A stretch of 64,000 nt of DNA, taken from positions 124,001 through 188,000 of the forward strand of contig JAHCIT010000008.1 of assembly GCA_026129095.1 (NCBI GenBank), given 5' to 3'. The notes under the pieces are model-generated. The model saw nothing but the letters and a program-made list of their open reading frames with translations, made no database searches and was not told the origin of the DNA. This DNA is from Deltaproteobacteria bacterium (lineage in GTDB: Bacteria; JAGRBM01; JAHCIT01). Made by a program: the position numbers and the translations under genes. Each line of letters starts with the position of its first letter. The stretch's first letter is position 1. Shown piece by piece: positions 42,269-50,450 of this stretch.

Positions 42269-43189
42269 CTAAAGCCTCGTAAACCTTACGAAATCGTTGA
42301 ACCGGCGGCGGAGTTCGGCCGGACCCAGCGAAGCCGTACCGGCAGTGGAAAACCGCTCCACGACAAACGAGCCCATCACGCTTCCCCAGACGAGCGCCCG
42401 ACGGAGCGCCGCATCCGAGAAGTTCCGCTCCTTCGCCAGTGCGCCCATCAAGCCGCCCGCAAAGCTGTCCCCCGCGCCGGTGGGATCGCGGACGATCTCC
42501 AGCGGATAAGCCGGTTGCGCAAAAAATGTCTGGTCCCGGGTAAACAGGTTCGCCCCGTACTCGCCCCGCTTGATGACCACCGCCTTGGGACCCATCCTGA
42601 GAACCCTCCGGGCAGCTTGGGGAAGCTGGTCACAGCCGGACAGCAGCCGCGCCTCGCCCTCATTGATGCAGACGAGGTCAACCTTCTTCAGCACCTTGTC
42701 CAGCACCGGCCGGGTTTCGGGCAGATTGATCCACAGGTTCATCGTATCAAGGGCCCTGAACTTCGCCTTTCTGGCCTGGGAAAGCACATGGAGCTGGAGC
42801 GCCGGATGGATATTGGCGAGAAACAGCACCTCGGCCTCCCGGTAGTGGGCCGGCAGGTTTGGCCGGAAGGTGGCAAACACATTCAGTTGTGTGTCGAGGG
42901 TTTCCGCCTGGTTGAGATCCTTCAGGTACGATCCTTTCCAGCGGAACGTGTCTCCGCTGGAAACTTCCAGCCCTGCGAGATCGACACCGCGCTTTTCGAG
43001 ATGCCTGATCGTCTTCGCCGGAAAATCCTTCCCGGCAACCCCGACGAGTCTCACCTTCGTGAAGTAGCTGGCGGCTATCGAGAAATAGACCGCTGCACCG
43101 CCCACGGCGTCGCGCACACGGCCCGAGGGCGTCTCCACATCGTCCAGGGCGACCGAACCCACCACGCAGATATCGTACGGAGATGCCAT
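42269..43189 (-). CDS. PfkB-family carbohydrate/nucleoside kinase
   Basis: 306 residues of the ribokinase fold: ICVVGSVALDDVETP, DAVGGAAVYFSIAAS (N-terminal GG motif), NEGEARLLSG and the C-terminal signature DPTGAGDSFAGGLMGAL with the catalytic Asp. The sugar or nucleoside substrate cannot be deduced. It lies 37 bases downstream of mtnP on the same strand, a pairing seen in many genomes that suggests a role in nucleoside or methylthioribose salvage. AAAGGA lies six bases before the ATG. Confidence 0.88.
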   Translation of the reverse strand: MASPYDICVVGSVALDDVETPSGRVRDAVGGAAVYFSIAASYFTKVRLVGVAGKDFPAKTIRHLEKRGVDLAGLEVSSGDTFRWKGSYLKDLNQAETLDTQLNVFATFRPNLPAHYREAEVLFLANIHPALQLHVLSQARKAKFRALDTMNLWINLPETRPVLDKVLKKVDLVCINEGEARLLSGCDQLPQAARRVLRMGPKAVVIKRGEYGANLFTRDQTFFAQPAYPLEIVRDPTGAGDSFAGGLMGALAKERNFSDAALRRALVWGSVMGSFVVERFSTAGTASLGPAELRRRFNDFVRFTRL

Positions 43190-43226
43190 GAGAGTTCCTT
43201 TCAGGATGAGACAGGTGTGAAAACGG

Positions 43227-44078
43227 TCAGCCCAGGTATTTCCCGATCAGCGGCTCCAGCCGGCGGCGGGTTTCCGGCGGGATCGCGTCGCGGCCGGTGA
43301 CGATGGCCGTCTTGAGCGCGCCGTGGGCCGCACAGGGCTCGTCCGGTTTCATCCGCTCCAGGACCTTGCGAATCACCGACTGCGCGTTCCTGGCATTCTG
43401 GAGCAGGACCGCCACCACCGCATCCGCAGTCACTTCCTCGTCCTTCCAGCAGTCGTAGTCGGTCGAGAGTGCCAGCGTCGCGTAGCCCAGCTCGGCCTCG
43501 CGGGCGAGCTTTGCCTCGGTCGCGTTCGTCATGCCGATCACATCCACGCCCCAAGAGCGGTAGAGCATCGATTCGGCCCGGCTGGAGAACTGCGGCCCCT
43601 CCATGCAGACATACGTGCCGCCATCATGAACGGTGAGCCCGAGTTCACGGGCCGCCACGACCAGATGCCGGGCCATCCCCTCGTCAACCGGATGGCCGTA
43701 GCTCACGTGCGCCACGCAGCCGTCACCGAAGAAGGTGCTTTTGCGGTGTCTGGTGAGATCAATGAACTGCCGGGGCACGACCATGTGGCCGGGGTGGATC
43801 TCCTCCTTCATGGAACCCACGGCCGAGATGGCGAAAATCCGGTCTACGCCGGCCGCCTTCATCGCCCAGATGTTCGCCCGGTAGGGAACTTCCGTGGGGA
43901 GATAGCGATGCCCGCGTCCATGCCGGGCGAGAAACACCAGTTCGCGGCCGTTCAGCACCCCGGCCATGAGCGCGTCGCTCGGGCGGCCAAAGGGCGTCTC
44001 CACCTCGATCTCGTTCAGGTTCTGGATTCCATCCATCTGGTAGAGGCCGGAGCCGCCGATGATGCCGATGCGTGCCAT
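43227..44078 (-). CDS. mtnP: S-methyl-5'-thioadenosine phosphorylase
   Basis: Splits methylthioadenosine with phosphate into adenine and methylthioribose 1-phosphate. The 283-residue protein has GIIGGSGLYQMDG, FLARHGRGHRYLPTEVPYRAN-type segment, MEGPQFSSRAESMLYRSWG and STDYDCW. The Asp in that last motif is the residue that favours 6-aminopurines (MTA) over inosine/guanosine phosphorylases, which carry Asn. AAAGGGAG precedes the ATG. The neighbouring PfkB kinase may act on a product of this step. Confidence 0.92.
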   Translation of the reverse strand: MARIGIIGGSGLYQMDGIQNLNEIEVETPFGRPSDALMAGVLNGRELVFLARHGRGHRYLPTEVPYRANIWAMKAAGVDRIFAISAVGSMKEEIHPGHMVVPRQFIDLTRHRKSTFFGDGCVAHVSYGHPVDEGMARHLVVAARELGLTVHDGGTYVCMEGPQFSSRAESMLYRSWGVDVIGMTNATEAKLAREAELGYATLALSTDYDCWKDEEVTADAVVAVLLQNARNAQSVIRKVLERMKPDEPCAAHGALKTAIVTGRDAIPPETRRRLEPLIGKYLG

Positions 44079-44109
44079 AGGGTTCTCCCTTTTGTCCCCG
44101 CGGCGGGGA

Positions 44110-45051
44110 TCAGTACTTGATGAACTGGATGAGCGGCCCCACCCGAACGGTGATATGGCGCGGAGCGGGCTTTACCTCGCCGTCCAGCATGAAGTCGTAA
44201 CCGTCATCCTTCAGGTCAATGGTGAAGGTCCGCACCAGCTCGTCATAGACCGCGCCCTTGATCTTCGTGCCGAAGTAGATCGCCGGGAGCTGCGCGACAA
44301 TGTTGAGCGGATTGATCGCCGCCGCGATGATCTGTGCCTTGCCCGGCACCGCCAGCGTGCGCCCCAGCGGGCTGAAGCCGAGGCCGATTTCCGACACCGT
44401 GGAGGCCATGATGACGGTGTAGTTCTCGTAGGGCGAAGGGTTCTCGTCGCCCACCACCCGCGCCCGGACGCGGGCGAAGATTCGCCGGGCGTAGGGCCCC
44501 CACCGCAGCGTGGAGAGCACCGCCCGCCCCAGCACATAGACCGCCTTCATCGGGCCCGTGGTTTCGCCCTCGTAGTAGAGCTTCAGGAACGAGGCCGCGA
44601 GCCCCAGCCCAAAGATGAAGCAATGTTCCTGGCCGTTGATCTCCAGCGTGTGCCGCTCGACGATGGCGAACCGGTCCTGCTTGCGGAACTTCGACACCAC
44701 GCGGTCGAGGATCGACGCCGGTGAACCGGTCATTCCCCGGAACGAACGGCTGATCGTGTTCATGGTGCCGCCGCAGAGAAGCACCACCAGCGGCAGTGGT
44801 TTCCCCGCCGCCTGGTAGATGGGAATGGCGCGTGTCAGGGTATGGTGCAGCGTGCCGTCCCCGCCATTCAGGGCGAGGATTTCGATATCGCGGTCCACCA
44901 GTTCACGGACAACGCCCTCGATCTCGCCGAGCGTGTTCGTCTCGCGAACGACCCCGTGGGGCCCCAGGACGAGCTTCAGCTCCTCGCAGATCACCGGACG
45001 CCGCCGGTTCATGCGCGAGTTGGGATTGGAGATAACGCCGATTCCAGCCAC
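44110..45051 (-). CDS. Diacylglycerol/lipid kinase-like catalytic domain protein
   Basis: 313 residues with the lipid-kinase fold: ISNPNSRMNRRR, LNGGDGTLHHT (GGDGT nucleotide motif at 63-67), LLCGGTMNTISRSF and LDGEVKPAPRHITVRVGP at the end. Substrate could be diacylglycerol, sphingoid base or another lipid. The start is GTG 45051 with GGGAG six bases upstream; the frame continues further upstream but has no site there. It lies 31 bases after mtnP and is divergent from the BamE-domain lipoprotein (70-base gap). Confidence 0.85.
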   Translation of the reverse strand: MAGIGVISNPNSRMNRRRPVICEELKLVLGPHGVVRETNTLGEIEGVVRELVDRDIEILALNGGDGTLHHTLTRAIPIYQAAGKPLPLVVLLCGGTMNTISRSFRGMTGSPASILDRVVSKFRKQDRFAIVERHTLEINGQEHCFIFGLGLAASFLKLYYEGETTGPMKAVYVLGRAVLSTLRWGPYARRIFARVRARVVGDENPSPYENYTVIMASTVSEIGLGFSPLGRTLAVPGKAQIIAAAINPLNIVAQLPAIYFGTKIKGAVYDELVRTFTIDLKDDGYDFMLDGEVKPAPRHITVRVGPLIQFIKY

Positions 45052-45121
45052 CCGAAACTCCCGTTCCCCTGCCGGAAGGCCCTGTTGGACCCGCCGGAAA
45101 CCATCGTATACATAACGGGAC

Positions 45122-45805
45122 GTGGGCCGCCAACCTGATACCTGCCGTTTGGTCCGTCGTGGACACGTTCTGGCCGCGTTCTTCCTGCTGCCACTCGCCC
45201 TCTCCGCCTGCGGCGCCAAGGGCCGCCCGGCGGTGGAGCTCGACGAGTACGAGAAATACCGCGGCCAGACTGTAACGTCGCTGAGGCCCTCGCTCCTCAA
45301 CTACTATTCCGAGATGCCGCGCGGCCTGCGCCTCCAGTGCCTGGAACCGCCACCCCGCTACTCCCTGTTCCAGACGTTCACGGCCCGCGGCGGGCCGGGC
45401 CCGGCCACCGTGGAGCGCAAGATCGACGCCGGCGAGACGGCCACCATCAGCAACGTGGTCCGGTACAAGGAAGCGCCGGGCGTCGTTTACCTGGAGGCCC
45501 GGCTCGACCGGGACCGGACCGAATGCATCATCCCGCTGGCCGAGGGGCTCCAGTACCGGCTCGTTTTTACCCGCACGGAACTGGACGACTTCAACCGGCT
45601 CCCGCCCGAACTCCGCGGGCAGATTGTCTCCCGCCAGCTCCGGCCAGGCATGAAGACCGAACACGTGCTGCTCACGCTCGGCGTCCCGCACGAGCGCATA
45701 CCGGGCGCCCTGCCCGGCACCGAGACCTGGACCTACATCCCGCAACTCAACAAGCTCATCTATCTGGATTTCGATGGCGGCGAACTGAAGGGAATGCGGG
45801 AGTAG
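45122..45805 (+). CDS. Lipoprotein with C-terminal BamE/SmpA-like domain
   Basis: 227 residues. A signal peptide ends in LALSAC (Cys30). The middle (about 40-160) is an unassigned beta domain. The C-terminal ~60 residues (QIVSRQLRPGMKTEHVLLTLGVPH, ETWTYIPQLNKLIYLDFDGG) match the SmpA/OmlA/BamE motif pattern of G-M-x-x-x-x-V-x-x-x-x-G-x-P. BamE is a component of the outer-membrane assembly machine. Here the domain is attached to an extra N-terminal domain, so it may be a different envelope lipoprotein that borrows the fold. GTG start without a clear ribosome-binding site. Last host gene before the prophage. Confidence 0.8.
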   Translation: MGRQPDTCRLVRRGHVLAAFFLLPLALSACGAKGRPAVELDEYEKYRGQTVTSLRPSLLNYYSEMPRGLRLQCLEPPPRYSLFQTFTARGGPGPATVERKIDAGETATISNVVRYKEAPGVVYLEARLDRDRTECIIPLAEGLQYRLVFTRTELDDFNRLPPELRGQIVSRQLRPGMKTEHVLLTLGVPHERIPGALPGTETWTYIPQLNKLIYLDFDGGELKGMRE

Positions 45806-45815
45806 GTAGGAGGCC

Positions 45816-45871
45816 TTACTCCACCTTGAACAGCCAGACCGGTCCCCATTTCTGCTCAAGCTGTAAGCGCG
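45816..45871 (-). pseudogene. 3' fragment of a host gene cut by the prophage
   Basis: Read on the minus strand this stretch encodes the end of a protein (RLQLEQKWGPVWLFKVE then TAA at 45816-45818). It has no start codon, is rich in aromatic and hydrophobic residues like a genuine C-terminus, and runs straight into the iteron array of the prophage. The stop lies 10 bases from the stop of the convergent lipoprotein gene, which is how ordinary convergent gene ends look. The frame remains open for nine more codons into the iterons. Parent protein unknown. Confidence 0.4.
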
Positions 45872-45984
45872 TGTCATAAACCGGCGCGAAAAGTTGTCAT
45901 AAACGCCTTTCCGGCGGGTTTCACTTTTTGAGTCGATTCGTTTCACTTTTTGAGGGTCAGGGACGGCGCGGGTTTCAGTTTTTG
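45871..45984. repeat. Terminal iteron array, probable transposase-binding sites at the prophage right end
   Basis: Five related boxes: TGTCATAAAC at 45872 and 45895, GTTTCACTTTTTGAG at 45918 and 45940, and GTTTCAGTTTTTG at 45972. Aligned on their RTKTCA cores (45871, 45894, 45918, 45940, 45972) the spacing is 23, 24, 22 and 32 bases. The first unit continues as CGGCGCGAAAAG, which resembles the tail of MuA sites. The outermost TG at 45872 fits the 5'-TG end of Mu-type elements. The rest of 45806-46056 holds no gene that I can support. Confidence 0.6.
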
Positions 45985-46056
45985 CTGGGGCCGGCTCCGC
46001 CAGGATCGCTGGCTCGGCCGGGGCACTTCACAACACAACGGTGTTCTTTTGATGGA

Positions 46057-46500
46057 TCAGGCCGGCGCGGCGGCGGTCTTGCGGGCCTTCGCCCGCGCGA
46101 GCCGGGCGGCCTGCCTCGATCGCACCGCCTCGCGCTTCTGCTCCAGTTCGGCCTTCACCGCCTTCCGGTAGGCCGGGTCGCGGAGCATCCGGATGATTCG
46201 GTCGTAGGGTCCGGGCCGGACTGAAACCGGCGATGAGGGGGTAAGGTCTCCCGGGAATGGGGGCCGCGACAGTGGCGCCTGCTGTGACGAACTCTCCTGC
46301 GGCCGACAGCCGCCCAGGATGCCCGCCCGGCGGACTCGTTCCCCGGCCGTCAGCGGCTCGCCAGGCTTGGCCTGCCGGCGCGCCCGTGGCCTGGCCGTGG
46401 GCGGACCCGGGGAGGCCTTCCGCCTGGCGGCCAGCCGTTCGCGGAGGCCGGGCCGCGAAGCGCGGCCTTTTGGTCCGTTCTTTCGAGTTAAGATTCCCAT
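46057..46500 (-). CDS. Basic Arg/Ala/Pro-rich protein at the prophage right end
   Basis: 147 residues, strongly basic, with many Arg-x-Arg and Lys-rich patches, a Pro/Ser-rich middle and a helical C-terminus (YRKAVKAELEQKREAVRSRQ). No family recognised. ATG 46500 has GGAGG eight bases upstream; an in-frame GTG at 46518 is less likely. It follows the large distal protein after 22 bases and is the last gene before the iterons, a place where Mu carries non-essential or DNA-modifying genes. Confidence 0.6.
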   Translation of the reverse strand: MGILTRKNGPKGRASRPGLRERLAARRKASPGPPTARPRARRQAKPGEPLTAGERVRRAGILGGCRPQESSSQQAPLSRPPFPGDLTPSSPVSVRPGPYDRIIRMLRDPAYRKAVKAELEQKREAVRSRQAARLARAKARKTAAAPA

Positions 46501-46522
46501 GCGCTTTTCCTCCGTCACTCGC

Positions 46523-48637
46523 TCAGGTGTCGAGCGTCACGGTTTCCCAGCCGCCCGCGCCGTCGCTGACCCTCAGCTTCCCGCTCGACAGGTCGAGCCG
46601 GATGTAGGCCGCCGGAGCCCCTTCTGGATCATCCATACTGTCTCCGAGCCGGTCCGGCGTCAGCGCCGAGACCGTCCCGCTGTAACCCGCGTGCACCGTG
46701 CTCGCGCGTGTCTCCTGGGTGAGGTGAACCACTGTGAGACCCTGGGAATCGTCATCGATCCCCACGACAGCATCATCGGCCAGAACCGACTGGCCGTCCA
46801 GCAGGACGAGCGGCGCCAACCCGTCGTCGTGATGGAAGCTGCCCGGACCCAAAACGGTCCGCCCACGGCCGATCACCACGGTACCGGCGGTGGTGATCAG
46901 ACCGCCGATGACACCCGCTCCGGCACCGTTGGATATGGCGACATCATCCAGGACGAGCCGTGAGCCGGTCTCAGGATTACCTCCAGCAGTACCGGTAATG
47001 AGGAGCTGCGCGTCCTCGCCGGAGAGACCTTCGACCTCAAATGGACCCCCGCTGAACCGGGGGGTACCGGCCAGTATCGCCCTGGCGGTCTCCACCGACT
47101 CCTCCTCGGTAATTTCCAGCGTGATGACGATGGGGCTGGCGTTGCCCCCCGTCGAGTAGCTGTTGCGCGCATTCACGAACTCAATGCCCTCGACCGGCCA
47201 TATCTGGAGTTCGCCGAACGGCACGCCGCCGACAGGGACGGAGATATTACTCCGGCACCGGATACGGGCGCCCGGCGCGCCCTCTGCAATGGCGTCCATG
47301 AGGAACTCCATCATGGACTCCCAGTCGCTGAAGACCGTGGAGCCATCCGGAGTCGCGCCGGAATCGAACACCAGCTCTACGATCCCGGCCGACGCGCCGG
47401 ACGTGGGCCCCAGCACCGGCCAGCCGTCAGAGTCCACTGACAGCACACGCTTCCACATGCCTTCGTGAAAGGCTGCACCTGAAACTGGTGCCATCGGAAG
47501 AAATGGGCCGGGTGTTCCGAGCAGAGGACCAACGAATGCAGCCAACTCCGCGCCCGACTGCGTTCGGTCAAGCATGACCAGCGCCGGGCCGTCAGGGAGC
47601 TGAACCGCGTAGGTCGAGATGCGCGTGGAGCCGTCCTTGCCGTCGCGGCGGATAGCCGCCCGCCAGCGCCGGAGTCCGAGGGCGGTCTCGGCCGTCGGTG
47701 ACCCAGCCGTGAACACCACCGCGACCTGCGGGTCCGAGTGGTCATACCAGCCGACGCTGAAGCCGTCGGTACCGGCGTCGCCATCGAGCGCCTGGATGTC
47801 TTCCAGGCGTGCCGCCTCGCGGGCCGTCGCGCCGGAATAGAGCGCGAACCTCAGGCTCGCCATCGCCACGCCGAGCTGTGTGCCGATGTCGTAGACCTCG
47901 CTCCAGCTCCCGCTGTCCTTGATATATGCCTTCCCGGCGGCGGCATCGACGGCGAGGTCCATGTCCTCGCCCGTGCCGTTGTCAGGAGGCCCATCCGTGT
48001 CGAGGATCGCTCCGCCGGCGGTGACGCCGAGAAGCTCCCAGCCGGTGCGGCCGTGCCGGTACCAGATCGCGTTCTGCCCGTCTCCGGCGGCGGTATCGCG
48101 GGCGAGGGAGCCCGGATTCCCGAGCTCAGGCGGCGGCGCACCCTCGTAGCTGCCCTCGAAAAACTCGATCTCGTAAGGGAGGATTTCGGCCGTCACCGTG
48201 TCCGGGAGCGGCTCGCCCTCTGAGGTGGCGTCGCCGAGGACGCCCTCGTCGAAGCCCATGAGCTGGCCGGTGTCCGCGCCGCCCTCGCCGACCGGCTCGC
48301 CGGCCGGGCCGCGAAGCTGGCCGCTGAAGGCCCACTCGCCGCCCGACTTGACGTAGAAATCGAGGCCGGGCGAGGCGGTGTCGACGTAGAACTGTCCATC
48401 GGAGCCGGTCTCGTTTCCGGGAGCGCCGCTCCCGGTGAGCCACTGGAGCGCGCTCTCGCCGGCCGGGACGGTCCAGACTCCGCCCTTCCAGATGCGGATG
48501 ACCGGCGCGCCGTCGCCGGGGCCAGTGAGCACGACGCGGATGTCGCCCTCGCGGTTGCCGGCATCCGGCAGGTCCGGGACCGTCGCGACGGGATCCCGCC
48601 AGTTTCGTAGGGCCCCGGGTAGTCTCGTAATCTGCAT
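46523..48637 (-). CDS. Large distal tail/receptor-binding-type protein
   Basis: 704 residues, acidic and Gly/Asp/Thr-rich without helices. The N-terminus has the phage-fibre pattern DGQFYVDTASPGLDFYVKSG followed by a short collagen-like GPAGEPVGEGG. The centre and C-terminus look like beta-helix/pectin-lyase-type repeats (for example VLDDVAISNGAGAGVIGG and VLLDGQSVLADDAVVG). The end (LRVSDGAGGWETVTLDT) is typical of trimeric adhesin-like tips. I infer a tail spike or fibre tip; an enzymatic polysaccharide activity cannot be excluded. Good GGAG seven bases before the ATG. Confidence 0.65.
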   Translation of the reverse strand: MQITRLPGALRNWRDPVATVPDLPDAGNREGDIRVVLTGPGDGAPVIRIWKGGVWTVPAGESALQWLTGSGAPGNETGSDGQFYVDTASPGLDFYVKSGGEWAFSGQLRGPAGEPVGEGGADTGQLMGFDEGVLGDATSEGEPLPDTVTAEILPYEIEFFEGSYEGAPPPELGNPGSLARDTAAGDGQNAIWYRHGRTGWELLGVTAGGAILDTDGPPDNGTGEDMDLAVDAAAGKAYIKDSGSWSEVYDIGTQLGVAMASLRFALYSGATAREAARLEDIQALDGDAGTDGFSVGWYDHSDPQVAVVFTAGSPTAETALGLRRWRAAIRRDGKDGSTRISTYAVQLPDGPALVMLDRTQSGAELAAFVGPLLGTPGPFLPMAPVSGAAFHEGMWKRVLSVDSDGWPVLGPTSGASAGIVELVFDSGATPDGSTVFSDWESMMEFLMDAIAEGAPGARIRCRSNISVPVGGVPFGELQIWPVEGIEFVNARNSYSTGGNASPIVITLEITEEESVETARAILAGTPRFSGGPFEVEGLSGEDAQLLITGTAGGNPETGSRLVLDDVAISNGAGAGVIGGLITTAGTVVIGRGRTVLGPGSFHHDDGLAPLVLLDGQSVLADDAVVGIDDDSQGLTVVHLTQETRASTVHAGYSGTVSALTPDRLGDSMDDPEGAPAAYIRLDLSSGKLRVSDGAGGWETVTLDT

Positions 48638-48650
48638 CTCGTCTCTCCGT

Positions 48651-49061
48651 TCAGGCGACCCGGATCCCGTACAGGAACCGGCCGTAGACCGTGTGTCCCG
48701 AGCCGAGCGAGCCCGTCTCGCGCAGCCTGAGGCGCTGGGGCACCGAGTCGATCTGGAGTGTGCGGCGGCCGGCGCCCATCGTGATCTCGCCCTCCTGGTC
48801 CTCCATCGGCTCCCAGACCGATGTGGAGGTGTCCTGGTTCAGGGCCCCCTCGCTGGCGAAGAGCTGCTCGGCCGGGTCCGACGGCAGCGGCTGGCCAGGG
48901 TCGGTGTCGCACCCTTCGACCGCGATGACCGCGCCGCTGAAATCATCGAGGCCAGCACCCTCGCCGTAGATCTGGATCCGGACATCCTCGGCCTGCGGCT
49001 GCCGGAGCACCGCCAGCTGGCCGGCCTGGAGGGCGAACCGCTGCTCCTTCCACTGGATCAC
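48651..49061 (-). CDS. Prophage structural protein of unknown function
   Basis: 136 residues, beta-rich and soluble, with the pattern ALQAGQLAVLRQPQAEDVRI, FSGAVIAVEGCDTDPG and a C-terminal YGRFLYGIRVA. No family recognised; its position between the small membrane protein and the large distal protein suggests a virion accessory part. GTG 49061 with GGAGG six bases upstream; the start overlaps the stop of the preceding gene (GTGA). Confidence 0.65.
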   Translation of the reverse strand: MIQWKEQRFALQAGQLAVLRQPQAEDVRIQIYGEGAGLDDFSGAVIAVEGCDTDPGQPLPSDPAEQLFASEGALNQDTSTSVWEPMEDQEGEITMGAGRRTLQIDSVPQRLRLRETGSLGSGHTVYGRFLYGIRVA

Positions 49062-49369
49062 CTGCCACCTCCGTTTCGCCCGCCGCGTTCGGTGAGCACG
49101 GCGAGCTGGGTGGCGAGCGCCACCAGCGCATGGCGCGTTTCCTTCAGCTCCGCCACGGCATCTCCCATCGCCTGCTCGACGGGCCGCACGCGCAGCTCGA
49201 TGTAGGCCATCGTCGCCGCCCAGTTCACCGCGAACGACCCCACGAGCACCGCCACGAGATGCTTCCACCGGACGAAGATTTCCGGAGCGTCGATCGGCGC
49301 ACGGCGGCCTCCGTCGCGGGTAGGCGACTGCAGCGAGCCCCCGGCGTCGAGTTCCTGCGGATAGAACAT
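49058..49369 (-). CDS. Small single-TM phage membrane protein
   Basis: 103 residues: a Pro/Gly-rich start, one membrane helix (about 37-55, HLVAVLVGSFAVNWAATMAY), then a charged coiled-coil-like helix (EQAMGDAVAELKETRHALVA). Size and topology fit a holin- or spanin-like lysis component or a membrane-bound accessory protein, but nothing specific is shown. ATG 49369 overlaps the stop of the tail-fibre gene by one base (TGATG). Confidence 0.6.
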   Translation of the reverse strand: MFYPQELDAGGSLQSPTRDGGRRAPIDAPEIFVRWKHLVAVLVGSFAVNWAATMAYIELRVRPVEQAMGDAVAELKETRHALVALATQLAVLTERGGRNGGGR

Positions 49370-50382
49370 CAGTAGATCCTCATGGCGTACTGGAAGCCCC
49401 GGTAGGCTGGAACATGGTTCGCCGTGGACACAGAGTGCGTGTGCGCCGTCAGGTGGTTGTTGATGGCGCCGCCGCCGACCACCGAGGTGTTGTTTTCGAT
49501 GACTTCGTTTCCTGGCGAGGCGGTGGTCGGGTTCGTGCCGGTCGTGTGGCTGTGCGTATCGGAGCCGCCGGACGGCGTCGAGGCGACTTCGGCCGACGCC
49601 GCCGCGCCCCGGACGAACCGGTTCGTCAGGTCCGGGACCGCAAGCCCGTGGAAGGGCGAGCGAGGCTGGCTTACGGTGCCGCCCGTGAGGGCGATCCAGT
49701 TCGAGGGCAGCGCGTCGGCGGACCCCTTCCGGATCCAGGGCACGGGCATGCCGACCGGCAGGGCCAGGTCGGAATCCGCGAGCGGTTTCGCCGGGAACGT
49801 CACGGTGACGGTTCCGATGCCGTTCGTCGCCCAGTTGCACAGGAAAAACCTCGTCGGGTCTGCCACCGACCGGACGCCGTTCGTCCATGCGAATTCGGCG
49901 ACTCCGTCGGCACCGGCCGTGACGAGCTCGAACACTGGCCGGTTCGTTTCAGGGTCGAAGCCGCTGAAGTGCAGATACAGCCCGCCGGAGTTCGACTCCG
50001 GAAGGTCGCTCTTGTCGCGGTCGGCGGACGGTTCGTACCAGTAGCCGTTCACGAGGATCCGGCAGGAGGAGGGCAGCCGGACGGTGTTCGGCGCCGGTGA
50101 AGTGACATCCGACCCGGCGAACATCCGGTTTCCGAAGAGGCGGTAGAGTTCGGCGGCCTTGCGGGCATGGGCCCTCACCGAGGAATCGCGCACGTCGGCA
50201 CCGATCAGGTCCGACAGCTGCTGGGCGACCGCCGTGACGCGGCGGTTCAGGCCCCGCCCGGTCTTGTTGGACGGCGCGGTCTCGTCACCGCCCTGTACGA
50301 GATCAGAGGTCTCGATCTTCGGGACGTCCGCCTCGAAGGCTGCATAGCGGTCTGCCGGTGCTGGATCTGCGAATACGCCCAT
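49369..50382 (-). CDS. Tail fibre protein with collar-type C-terminal domain
   Basis: 337 residues. The N-terminus carries an attachment segment (DVPKIETSDLVQGGDETAPSN, GLNRRVTAVAQQLSDLIGAD). The C-terminal ~140 residues have the phage tail-collar signature: PVPWIRKGSADALPSNWIALTGG, VPDLTNRFVRGA and repeated metal-type His motifs (DTHSHT and AHTHS), ending in a Tyr/Ile tip. Contractile-tail phages use this domain for host recognition. ATG 50382 lacks a clear ribosome-binding site. Confidence 0.8.
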   Translation of the reverse strand: MGVFADPAPADRYAAFEADVPKIETSDLVQGGDETAPSNKTGRGLNRRVTAVAQQLSDLIGADVRDSSVRAHARKAAELYRLFGNRMFAGSDVTSPAPNTVRLPSSCRILVNGYWYEPSADRDKSDLPESNSGGLYLHFSGFDPETNRPVFELVTAGADGVAEFAWTNGVRSVADPTRFFLCNWATNGIGTVTVTFPAKPLADSDLALPVGMPVPWIRKGSADALPSNWIALTGGTVSQPRSPFHGLAVPDLTNRFVRGAAASAEVASTPSGGSDTHSHTTGTNPTTASPGNEVIENNTSVVGGGAINNHLTAHTHSVSTANHVPAYRGFQYAMRIY

Positions 50383-50450
50383 GACGGTCCGGAGTGGCCT
50401 CCGCTCCTGACCTTACGCGGGGGCGGTTCCGGTTTGCGGGACCGTCGCGG

